Positions 1-9,760 of a stretch of 64,000 nt of DNA are shown here, one piece after another. The notes beneath the pieces are model-generated. The model saw only the letters and a program-made list of their open reading frames with translations, was not told where the DNA came from and did not search any database. The DNA comes from Podospora pseudocomata (taxonomy: Eukaryota > Ascomycota > Sordariomycetes > Sordariales > Podosporaceae). The DNA is taken from assembly GCF_035222375.1 (NCBI RefSeq), contig NC_085890.1, positions 2,232,001 through 2,296,000 on the forward strand, written 5' to 3'. The position numbers and the translations under genes are program-made. Every line of letters starts with the position of its first letter. The first letter of the stretch is position 1.

Positions 1-1884
1 TTTGGGAAAGGCCTGTAGCTGTCAGGACAAAGACAACCTGGCCGCGAGGATATAGAGATGACTACCACAGACCCTGGTCACAGTTTTATCTGCCTCGGTC
101 TTTCTGTCTTTACTGATATCTGGAAGTCGGAGAGATAGACGCCGAGTGGTGAGCAGAAACCGAAAAGACTGCAGTGTAGAGTTGTAGGTCTCCACATCTC
201 CACATAATGGCGTGGGAAGGTCGAAAATGTTCAGCACCAGCTCATCATATCATGACAGGACCATTCAACATCCATCTAATAATCGTGATTACGAGACGCA
301 TACTTCCAGCAGGGTTTCTGCCAGAACGACAGGAAATCGACTGGGCATCATTGGAAAACCAAAACAATCAGCACTATGCTAACAATACATGCCTTGTTCT
401 TTCAAAAAGACAAAAACTATATTTAATCAGAATTACCCGTATATGGCACTTTTTGTTTGAGCGCAGCTAGCCTCTCCCGGGCCAGACGTTCCTCCTCATT
501 TCTCATCTCCTGCAACTACCCAAGCATCTCGTCTTTTTATACGGCGTCAGCGATGTCCCAGGTTAGACCAGGTAAGTGCAGAAATAACATACAACTTTGA
601 CGAGATTGGTGGGTCATCCCCCGCATTCTGTGCCACTCCAATGAACATATGGCTTGTGATCCGGATCTGGAGTTCGAGACAGCGGAGTCGTTCGGTGATA
701 TCGCGCTGCAAATCCTCCGTCATTTTGGTGAGCTGGTTCGCGGTGGGATTAGCGTTGTCGTGTGGCTGCAAGAACACTGAGTCAGTTTCTGGTCGTGGAA
801 GTGGTATCAAGAGTACGGTGGGACAAACCAAAACCACCTAGCGTGAACATGAGAAAGCCAATCATAAGGGTGCAAGTGTGGAATATATTCAATACGACCA
901 GGAGGTTCAACATCAGGCTGAAACAGATTGATGATATGCAGGAGGGTATTGCTGCTCAGTGTCGTGTCAAGGCGGAAGAGCTGAGAACCACGTCAGACCT
1001 GGTGAGTGACTACCTCTCCATCCCAACACACCAGTAGAGTCCTCTGGATCAGCTTCTCTACCCGCTGATTCACGAACTGACCGTCCGCTCAGTATTTGGC
1101 ACAACTGGCCCGGAATGAGGCTCGTAAAGCAGCTTCTTTAGCACACACCGCAACCAAACAAGCAAAGATCAGTAAACACATAGCCTTCATTGCAATAGTA
1201 TATCTTCCGATAATAGTTATTTCTGTAAGTAACCGTAATACTACCTAACTACATTATTACCGCCATTATATTATCCTTAAGTCATCGATAGTAATCAAAG
1301 TACCTCTACTCTCAAACGATATTCGCCACGCCGGTATTTAAGTTTCAAAAGTAACTAGGTAAATGTCACGACGATGAATAAGATCCAGTAGGCCGAAGGC
1401 CCAGAGTTGATGATACCCAAATTAGTGGAATTGTGAGATGAAGGAGTAAAAGGAAAGTAAACAAATATCCACCCACTGATCCTGGCCTTATACCCAGACC
1501 TGCCTTTGATAGCTGAAAGCCATACCCCCTAAAGCCCCAAAAGCCCCACACAATGCGCACGCTCAGTGCCACACAGTTATCCACACAGTACAACAATCCA
1601 ATGCAACCAATCAGAGCCAACCAACCAACCAATCCACCCAGCCTGTCACGGGTAGCACAGGTTGAGAGGTTAATGACAGTAGTATTCAGCTAAGCTACGG
1701 TTTGGGCTCTATTCCGTCTGGTACGGGCAGGCTCTATTGTCAAGACGTAGCTCAAAGAGCTACAAACAGGTCTCGCGACAGCGAGATGCAAAATCTTTCT
1801 AATCGCATTGGCCCGTGCTCTGCACGTGCCAAGCTCCATCAGTGGATCAACGACGGTCACGGTGCAACCGCCGTGACACTAAGT
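1..1884. other. No recognisable gene; unassigned sequence
   Basis: I see only short open frames and no family I recognise. A short minus-strand frame near 547-837 has a heptad-like charged stretch, but it has no splice context or neighbours that would support a gene. The right end runs into the transposase fragment described next. Confidence 0.4.
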
Positions 1885-1957
1885 ACGGTATTGTAGATGA
1901 CGATATCTACAACTTCGACGAGACTGGGTTTATGATGGGTATTATCTTGGCGGGCAT
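1885..1957 (+). pseudogene. Fot1/pogo-like transposase fragment (central)
   Basis: The + frame reads K-Y-G-I-V-D-D-D-I-Y-N-F-D-E-T-G-F-M-M-G. The NFDETGFMMG block is characteristic of the DDE domain of Fot1/pogo (Tc1-mariner superfamily) transposases in fungi. The frame is cut at 1958, where an LTR copy begins. The matching C-terminal end of such a transposase reappears at 2871-2935, on the far side of that LTR, so the two pieces probably come from one transposon that took an LTR insertion and lost the intervening coding sequence. Seen: the motif and the cut. Inferred: that both pieces were one element. Confidence 0.75.
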
Positions 1958-1958
1958 G

Positions 1959-2870
1959 TGTTACAACCTGCACCGGGAGTGGATACAGACTGCAAGGCAG
2001 TACGCCGAAGGTGAATATGACAGGATGATCGAAGGTTGTGACAAGCGTCTCAGACATGGGTTCACTGTCAACAACAGGTTGTTCTAACAAAGAACTACTG
2101 AGAGTAGATTGTAGACAAATTGTTACAACCTGCACCAGAAATGGATACAGACTGCAAGGCAGTACGCCAGAGGTGAATATGACAGGATAATCGAAGGTTG
2201 TGGCAAGCGTCTCAGACACGGGTTCACTGTCAACAACAGGTTGTTCTAACAAAGAGCTACTGAAAGTAGATTGTAGACAAATGAACTTGAATTGCTTGCA
2301 TGAGGAATCAGATTCCTCGATACGGGAGCGCCCGGCGCTCCCCTATTTATGTCAAGCTGTCTACATATATTTCTGAAGTATCTTTGTACCTTGCTCAGTG
2401 TGCTCAGTGGTCTTGGCCACTGATCAGACTGAGCAACTCCTGATTGGTTGCACGGGGGCTTGTGGGTCTTTCCATCCCTGGCCCAATGATTGGCTGAGGT
2501 GCCCAGCACCTCGGGTACCACCCAGTGGTTCCTGTATAGGGGTATTACGCTTGGGACGTAACACAAATGAACTTGATTGCTTGCATGAGGAATCAGATTC
2601 CTCGACATGGGGAGCGCCCGGCACTCCCCCCTATTTATGTGAAGCTATCTACATATGTTTCTGAAGTATCTTTGTACCTTGCTCAGTGTGCTCAGTGTGC
2701 TCAGTGGTCTTGGCGCACTGAGCAGACTGAGCAGACTGAGCAACTCCTAATTGGTTGCACGGGGGCTTGTGGGTCTTTCCATCCCTGGCCCAATGATTGG
2801 CTGGGGTGTCCAGCACCTCGGGTACCACCCAGTGGTTCCTGTACAGGGGTATTACGCTTGGGGCGTAACA
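1959..2870 (-). mobile_element. LTR copy (reverse orientation) with internal duplications
   Basis: It starts TGTTACAACC and ends GGGCGTAACA, the reverse complement of the LTR at 2974-3599 and of the solo LTR at 35205-35669. A unit of about 163 bp is present twice (1959-2121 and 2122-2281). A second unit of about 285 bp is also present twice (from about 2281 to 2563 and from 2566 to 2870). No matching 5-bp target duplication flanks it. The insertion interrupts the Fot1-like transposase. No internal retrotransposon sequence is attached. Confidence 0.8.
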
Positions 2871-2973
2871 ACTTGCCAGGAGGCTGCAGAATCATCTGAT
2901 TCAGCTGTTTCTGATGTAATTGTAGTTAGTTCCTAATGTTGGTGTGTTATAATCGAGGGTAATTGTAGTAGGG
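2871..2973 (+). pseudogene. C-terminal end of the Fot1/pogo-like transposase
   Basis: Directly after the reverse LTR the + frame reads T-C-Q-E-A-A-E-S-S-D-S-A-V-S-D and stops at 2933-2935. TCQE followed by an acidic/Ser tail is the usual C-terminus of Fot1-like transposases (the end of a zinc-knuckle-like CxxCGxxGHNxRTC motif). The remaining 38 bp up to the next LTR would be its 3' non-coding end. Confidence is moderate because the piece is short. Confidence 0.55.
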
Positions 2974-3599
2974 TGTTACGCCCCAAGCGTAATACCCCTG
3001 TACAGGAACCACTGGGTGGTACCCGAGGTGCTGGACACCTCAGCCAATCATTGGGCCAGGGATGGAAAGACCCACAAGCCCCCGTGCAACCAATTAGGAG
3101 TTGCTCAGTCTGCTCAGTCTGCTCAGTGCGCCAAGACCACTGAGCACACTGAGCACACTGAGCAAGGTACAAAGATACTTCAGAAACATATGTAGATAGC
3201 TTCACATAAATAGGGGGGAGTGCCGGGCGCTCCCCATGTTGAGGAATCTGATTCCTCATGCAAGCAATCAAGTTCATTTGTCTACAATCTACTCTCAGTA
3301 GTTCTTTGTTAGAACAACCTGTTGTTGACAGTGAACCCATGTCTGAGACGCTTGTCACAACCTTCGATCATCCTGTCATATTCACCTTCGGCGTACTGCC
3401 TTGCAGTCTGTATCCATTTCTGGTGCAGGTTGTAACAATTTGTCTACAATCTACTCTCAGTAGTTCTTTGTTAGAACAACCTGTTGTTGACAGTGAACCC
3501 ATGTCTGAGACGCTTGTCACAACCTTCGATCATCCTGTCATATTCACCTTCGGCGTACTGCCTTGCAGTCTGTATCCACTCCCGGTGCAGGTTGTAACA
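2974..3599 (+). mobile_element. Solo LTR with 5-bp target duplication TAGGG
   Basis: It begins TGTTACGCCC and ends GTTGTAACA, and is flanked by TAGGG at 2969-2973 and 3600-3604: a clean 5-bp target-site duplication. The 3' part holds two tandem copies of a unit of about 162 bp (ends at 3437 and 3599), where the homologous LTR at 35205-35669 has one. The U3-like part contains a long hairpin of CTCAGT-type octamers (about 3112-3174). No internal retroelement sequence is attached, so this is a solo LTR left by LTR-LTR recombination (established behaviour of LTR elements). Confidence 0.88.
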
Positions 3600-3670
3600 T
3601 AGGGTGGTAGAGAGTGCGCGACCCACTGATATGCACGACTCACTGATAATGTACGTTAACCCAACGGCAG
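3600..3670 (+). mobile_element. Probable terminal sequence of the Fot1-like transposon
   Basis: Beyond the TAGGG duplication the sequence contains GCGCGACCCACTGATATGCA followed by ACTCACTGATAATG. It is repetitive at short range and of the kind found at the ends of fungal Fot/Pot elements. The matching inverted terminus on the left (before 1885) was not found, so the transposon is truncated there. Confidence 0.35.
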
Positions 3671-4066
3671 GTCGCGCAGTATGTGGGGCGCAGGACGTCC
3701 CCAGCCAATCATTAGGAAAGTCAGGAGACAGCCAATAGGGGCCGGCCAGAAGTGCTATGGCACCAAGACCCACGAGCACTCTGCAGGATGCAAGATGCTC
3801 GGGGTGATCGAAGGCATAGCACGACGAGCACTTTACAGGATGCAATGTGCTAGGAGTGATCGGGGCCATAGCAGGGTTAGCATTTCACGGTCCCAAGGTC
3901 TATATATACGGAGGAACTGGCTGGTGTAGATAGACAGTTCCGCAGTATGCAATACAAGTCACAATCGTTGGTATTCAGACTATTGTGATTGAGACAAGCC
4001 ATTGTTGTACACTGTTTAGCTGTATCGAACCAGGATTGTTCAGAAGTGCCTTCAACCAGTATCTCT
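3671..4066 (+). mobile_element. LTR fragment of the chromovirus family
   Basis: From about 3895 to 4066 this matches the 3' LTR at 23090-23270 almost base for base: TATA box at 3901-3908, then the block around GGAGGAACTGGCTGGTGTAG and the block ending at CTTCAACCAGTATC. The match breaks at about 4066. The upstream part (3671-3895) has CCAAT boxes and short repeats like a U3 region, but its sequence differs from the other LTRs. The fragment abuts the end of the TPR array of the kinase gene and probably removed its natural C-terminus. Confidence 0.7.
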
Positions 4067-7000
4067 AACCCTGCGTGTATCGCTGCCCTCACAATTAGGA
4101 TGCTCTCGGCCAAGTGTCCTCTCGCTGACCTCCAACACTTTGATCTCGAGCTTCTTAGCCTCCTCCCACTGGCCAAGATCAGCATAAGTTCCAGCCAGGT
4201 TCGCCATGCTTATAAGGGTATCAGGATGCTCTCGGCCAAGTGTCCTCTCGCTGACCTCCAACACTTTGATCTCGAGCTTCTTAGCCTCCTCCCACCGGCC
4301 AAGTTCAGCATAAGTCCTAGCCAGGTTCGCCATGCTTGTAAGCGTATCAGGATGCTCTCGGCCAAGTGTCCTCTCGCTGACCTCCAACACTTTGATCTCG
4401 AGCTTCCTGGCCTCCTCCCACCGGCCAAGTTCAGCATAAGTTCTAGCCAAATGTCCCATGCTTGTAAGGGTATCAGGATGCTCTCGGCCAAGTGTCCTCT
4501 CGCTGACCTCCAACACTTTGATCTCGAGCTTCCTGGCCTCCTCCCACTGGCCAAGATCAGCATAAGTCCTAGCCAGATTCCCCATGCTTCTAAGCGTACT
4601 AGGATGCTCTTGGCCAAATGTCCTCTCTCTAACCTCCAACACTTTGATCTCGAGCTTCCTGGCCTCCTCCCACTGGCCAAGATCAGCATAAGTTCTAGCC
4701 AAATTTCCCATGCTTGTAAGCGTACTAGGATGCTCTTGGCCAAGTGTCCTCTCTCTGACCTCCAACACTTTGATCTCGAGCTTCCTGGCCTCCTCCCACT
4801 GGCCAAGATCAGCATAAGTCCTAGCCAGGTTCGCCATGCTTGTAAGGGTATCAGGATGCTCTTGGCCAAGTGTCCTCTCGCTGACCTCCAACACTTTGAT
4901 CTGAAGCTTCTTAGCCTCCTCCCACTGGCCAAGATCAGCATAAGTTCTAGCCAAATTCCCCATGATTACAAGCGTACTAGGATGCTCTTGGCCAAGTGTC
5001 CTCTCTCTGACCTCCAAAACCTTTATCTCGAGCTTCCTGGCCTCCTCCCACTGGCCAAGATCAGCATAAGTTTCAGCCAAATTCCCCATACTTGCAAGGG
5101 TATCAGGATGCTCTTGGCCAAGTGTCCTCTCGCTGACCTCCAACACTTTAATCTGAAGCTTCTTAGCCTCCTCCCACTGGCCAAGATCAGCATAAGTTCC
5201 AGCCAGGTTCGCCATGCTTGTAAGGGTATCAGGATGCTCTCGGCCAAGTGTCCTCTCGCTGACCTCCAACACTTTGATCTCGAGCTTCTTAGCCTCCTCC
5301 CACCGGCCAAGATCAGCATAAGTTCTAGCCAGATTCCCCATGCTTTTAAGCGTACTAGGATGCTCTTGGCCAAATGTCCTCTCTCTAATCTCCAACACTT
5401 TGATCTCGAGCTTCCTGGCCTCCTCCCACTGGCCAAGATCAGCATAAGTCCTAGCCAGGTTCGCCATGCTTGTAAGGGTATCAGGATGCTCTCGGCCAAG
5501 TGTCCTCTCGCTAACCTCCAACACTTTGATCTGAAGCTTCTTAGCCTCCTCCCACTGGCCAAGATCAGCATAAGTTCTAGCCAAATTCCCCATGCTTGTA
5601 AGGGTACCAGGATGCTCTTGGCCAAATGTCCTCTCTCTAAACTCCAACACTTTGATCTGAAGCTTCTTAGCCTCCTCCCACTGGCCAAGATCAGCATAAG
5701 TTCCAGCCAGGTTCGCCATGCTTGTAAGGGTATCAGGATGCTCTCGGCCAAGTGTCCTCTCGCTGACCTCCAACACTTTGATCTCGAGCTTCCTGGCCTC
5801 CTCCCACTGGCCAAGTTTAGCATAAGTCCTAGCCAGATTCCCCATGCTTCTAAGCGTACTAGGATGCTCTTGGCCAAGTGTCCTCTCGCTGACCTCCAAC
5901 ACTTTGATCTCGAGCTTCTTAGCCTCCTCCCATTGGCCAAGATCAGCATAAGTTCCAGCCAGATTCGCCATGCTTGTAAGCGTATCAGGATGCTCTCGGC
6001 CAAGTGTCCTCTCGCTGACCTCCAACACTTTGATCTCAAGCTTCTTAGCCTCCTCCCACTGGCCAAGATCAGCATAAGTTCTAGCCAGGTTCGCCATGCT
6101 TCTAAGCGTAATAGGATGCTCTCGGCCAAATTTCCTCTCTCTAACCTCCAACACTTTGATCTCGAGCTTCCTGGCCTCCTCCCACTGGCCAAGATCAGCA
6201 TAAGTTCTAGCCAGGTTCGCCATGCTTCTAAGCGTAATAGGATGCTCTCGGCCAAATGTCCTCTCGCTGACCTCCAACACTTTGATCTCGAGCTTCCTGG
6301 CCTCCTCCCACTGGCCAAGATCAGCATAAGTTCTAGCCATATTCCCCATACTTGTAAGCGTATCAGGATGCTCTCGGCCAAGTGTCCTCTCGCTGACCTC
6401 CAACACTTTGATCTGAAGCTTCTTAGCCTCCTCCCACTGGCCAAGATCAGCATAAGTCCTAGCCAGGTTCGCCATGCTTGTAAGCGTATCAGGATGCTCT
6501 CGGCCAAGTGTCCTCTCGCTGACCTCCAACACTTTGATCTGAAGCTTCTTAGCCTCCTCCCACCGGCCAAGTTCATCATAAGTTCCAGCCAAATTCCCCA
6601 TGCTTCTAAGCGTACTAGGATGCTCTCGGCCAAGTGTCCTCTCGCTGACCTCCAACACTTTGATCTCGAGCTTCTTAGCCTCCTCCCACTGGCCAAGATC
6701 AGCATAAGTTTCAGCCAAATTCCCCATGCTTGTAAGCGTACTAGGATGCTCTTGGCCAAATGTCCTCTCTCTAACCTCCAACACTTTGATCTCGAGCTTC
6801 CTGGCCTCCTCCCACTGGCCAAGATCAGCATAAGTTCTAGCCATATGCCCCATACTTGCAAGGGTATCACGGTGCTCTTGGCCAAGTGTCCTCTCGTTGA
6901 ACTCCAACACTTTGATCTTAAGCTTCTTGGCCTCTTTCCAGCGGCCTTGATAAGACAAAATTGAAGAGAGTATATGCCTAAGACGACATACTATCCAGTT

Positions 7001-8732
7001 CTCGGCTCCTTGAACATGCGTTATACGTTCGATATCCTTCCTTGTTGTTCGTTCTGCTCTATCGAGGACCTCATTCTCACCATAGTAATCGGCATGAGCA
7101 ATCTGCCCGTCATGGCCGCTCTCGGCCAGGCTGCCATACAACCTGCCCATGTCCCTTTCCTGATTGGATTCCAGCGCCATTTCCAACTGGGCGCGGGCCT
7201 CTTCAGCGTCATCTGCGAAAGACGTGTGCAGTTCATCATTGTCATGGCATCCGAATCCAAGGTAGTAGCAGAATGATAGTTGGATGCGGAGGGCGTTTGT
7301 TGGGTGGCCCGTTACCACCTCTTCTAGTTCTCGACGGATATAAGATCGAAGGCGATAGTCCGAGTTATAGAAGGATTGGATCGAGTCAAAAAGCTACGAA
7401 AGTTAGATAAATATAAATAAGGTACGTATTGGTTATCGTTCTTACTTTGAAGCTATCGCCACTTAGGGATGGTATCTCTACCGGTACCTGAACCGCTGGT
7501 TGTGTTCTAGCATAATGGTCAGCAAAGTCAACGGCCACGACAAGTACGCAAGGACTCTTACGAGTAAATGTTCATGTGTTTGAGTGACTGCTGCATGTCG
7601 ACATCTCGTACTGTCGGATCGCTGACTAGACATCCGCGGAAGTAGTTTTGCAGCATAGCTTTCGTCTCGTCGTCGAACCCTACCTCTGCCATCACCAACT
7701 GGTTTGCGAACCATACTAAAGAATCTTCCTTTTTGAGGTTGTCGAGAAGCTCCAACGCTTGTTCTTCGCCTTTGCAGGCACGGAGGTGACTTTTCAACTG
7801 TGCCGCCTCGGGAAGCGGTCGGATTCCCAAGAGGGACTTTTCGAACAGGAGCCACAGGCAAAGTAGGCCGAAGGAAAAGACATCCGTCTTCAAAGCCTGT
7901 GCAGGCGTAAACTCGTGATACTCGTCGAATTCTGGCGCATGCCATGGCCAAGACCAAGGGAGCACGATACGGGCATCGTCCCGGGCGTATCGAGTGGAGA
8001 AACCGAAGTCGGCAACCTTGCCGGTAAATGAACCATCTTCAGCTCGGAATACGAGCACGTTTTGTGGCTTAATGTCTCCGTGAACGATGTCTAATAGAGG
8101 CAAGGTTTAGCCCTGTCCTGCGGGTTTCTCACAGTTACCTACTTACTATTGGATTGCATGTGTGCTATGGCCTCGCCAACCTGTAGACAGATCTTCAGGC
8201 GGTATGTGATGCCAAGCTCCCGCCCCACGGGCAATCTTGCGAAGTGAAACAGATCCTCGAAATGCGACTTTTCAAAGACAAAAACCGGCCACACTGTCTC
8301 GTCGCTCGCAGACTGAAGGGGTGTTGTTTCCGCGCGGTCCTGCGTCTTGGGGGACACATCCCAGCATATCCCCTGCAATTCCAAGACGTTGGGATGGCTT
8401 CGGACGGCTGGGTGCCAAAGCACCGTCATCTCGTTGATACAACGTCGCAAAATCTCCTCCTTGGGCGTTTTGAGCTTGTCTCTGTTTGACACACGCTTAA
8501 AGGCAAGGGTTGTCTGCAGGTTGATCAGGGCTTGGCTGATCTGGCTTGTGCCTCCTTCACCCAGCGATGGCCTCTTCGGTTGCCACGTTATCGGCAAGAA
8601 AGGCACTCCCAGTTTCTGTGCTGCAGCGAGGAACGTTATGAAGTTGCATGGCACCGGTGCCGCTTTTTGCACTGGAGAGGTGCTAGAGAAGAGGCGGGGC
8701 CTGTCAAACGTAGAGTCGGCGGTAAACGACAT
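4052..8732 (-). CDS. Protein kinase-TPR fusion protein (NLR-like sensor)
   Basis: Four exons: 8732-8147, 8090-7562, 7506-7446 and 7393-4052. The introns (8091-8146, 7507-7561, 7394-7445) are 52-56 nt with GTAAGT/GTAAGA donors and AG acceptors, and phases match, giving about 1505 residues. The N-terminal third is a kinase domain: LAFKRV with the ATP lysine, catalytic HGDIKPQN, DFG, and the helix-F motif DVFSFG. Then comes a linker (SFYNSDYRLRSYIRRELEEV) typical of fungal kinases followed by repeats. From about 6960 to 4090 there are 22 complete 42-residue TPR repeats (EHPDTLxSMxNLAxTYADLG type). The array ends abruptly at EHPN, followed by a short unrelated tail next to an LTR fragment, so the C-terminus is truncated. 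TPR arrays of this kind are ligand-sensing or scaffold regions; what this one binds is unknown. The first ATG is uncertain. Confidence 0.85.
4090..6960 (-). repeat. Tandem array of about 22 x 126-bp TPR-coding repeats
   Basis: The unit is 126 bp (42 codons), near-identical along the array. Most differences are confined to a few codon pairs: SER/RER, AKKLQ/ARKLE, GQEHP/GREHP, DTLTSM/STLRSM, ANLA/GNLA and ADLGQW/AELGRW. Because the repeats lack stops in several frames, long spurious frames appear on both strands here; they are by-products of the repeat. Confidence 0.93.
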
Positions 8733-9760
8733 GATGAGTCGTCCATTCGAGCAGTGGACGAAGTTCGTGGAAAAAAACTATAAACAGAGATGCAATCTTG
8801 CGTCCAGCCTGCATAGAAAAGTCGGTGCTTCTGGTTCAAGGTGAAAGTTTGGAGCGTATACTGTTTGGTGCGCTGGAATGAAAGAGAGCGAGCTGCTCAT
8901 GGAGCCTTCCGGGTCATCTGCAGCCACAGAAGGGGAAAAAGCGTGCAGTACCCTCGAATTGAGGCTCTGCTGAGGCCATGTCGAGACAAGGGCCGATTGG
9001 TGCCTAACACTCCCTTACTTCGGGTTGCACGACCGAGTCTGCTGCGTTGCACACGAAATGCCCCAGGCGTCTTTGCCAAGGATATCGGGCATCCAACACA
9101 CCATTGTTTGAGTATGGCACGTCGAATACTCTCAAACCCGCAAAAAACAACGAAGGCGTACCTTGTGTGTTACGGTACACTCCGCGCGCAGTTTAATGAA
9201 GAGGCTTACGGTGCATGTGCTTGACTGCACCTTTTAGGGCGTGATCGGTCAACCTCCAAACTGGATTAAAATATTGCTAACCTCAAGCTCACCCCAGAAT
9301 AATTGGCTGATCAGAGCCTCATGGTCTGCCTCAGACCTGTTGTTGTATGCCTTGGCACTGCAGTCCCACTTCCACGCCAGCCGGCCAAATAGAGCCCACC
9401 ATTCTACTGAGTACCACACCACCAGCTGAGAAAAGCATCCAAACGGCCCCCCTTTTGCATGCAGGTGGCCTTGGCCCGGCCTTGAAGAAGCGAAGAGAAG
9501 GCCTGAGCCACTGAGTCTAATATTAAGGCTACGTGCCTACCGCGGTAGCTGCGCCTCATGGCGGGTCTAGTCCTGCGCACGAAATCTAAACGCCAATCGC
9601 CTGCGAGGCGCGACAGTGGGGAACATGCACTTTCTTCGGACGAATCCTGCCTACCTTACGTGCTCCTGCTTATTGGCAGTGTAGCGGACCCTCTCTTCAG
9701 AACCGCCGAACATTTCACAACGAGATCATTTAGGCCACTTCTAACCTTGAGACAGGAGAA
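8733..9760. promoter_or_regulatory. Shared 5' region of the divergent kinase genes
   Basis: This stretch of about 1 kb lies between the starts of the kinase-TPR gene (-) and the dual-kinase gene (+). I recognise no coding family in it. By position it must contain both promoters; no specific box stands out. Confidence 0.4.

Noticed and set aside
4090-6960. Regular repeats that could be mistaken for a CRISPR or satellite array
   Set aside because: The period is exactly 42 codons, with the TPR consensus and codon-level variation; there are no spacers.
3989-6964. A 991-codon frame on the + strand opposite the TPR array, plus long frames in other registers (4210-4941, 5023-6885)
   Set aside because: They are by-products of a 126-bp repeat that lacks stops in several frames. 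The minus frame encodes canonical TPRs joined by splicing to a kinase; the others have no family character.
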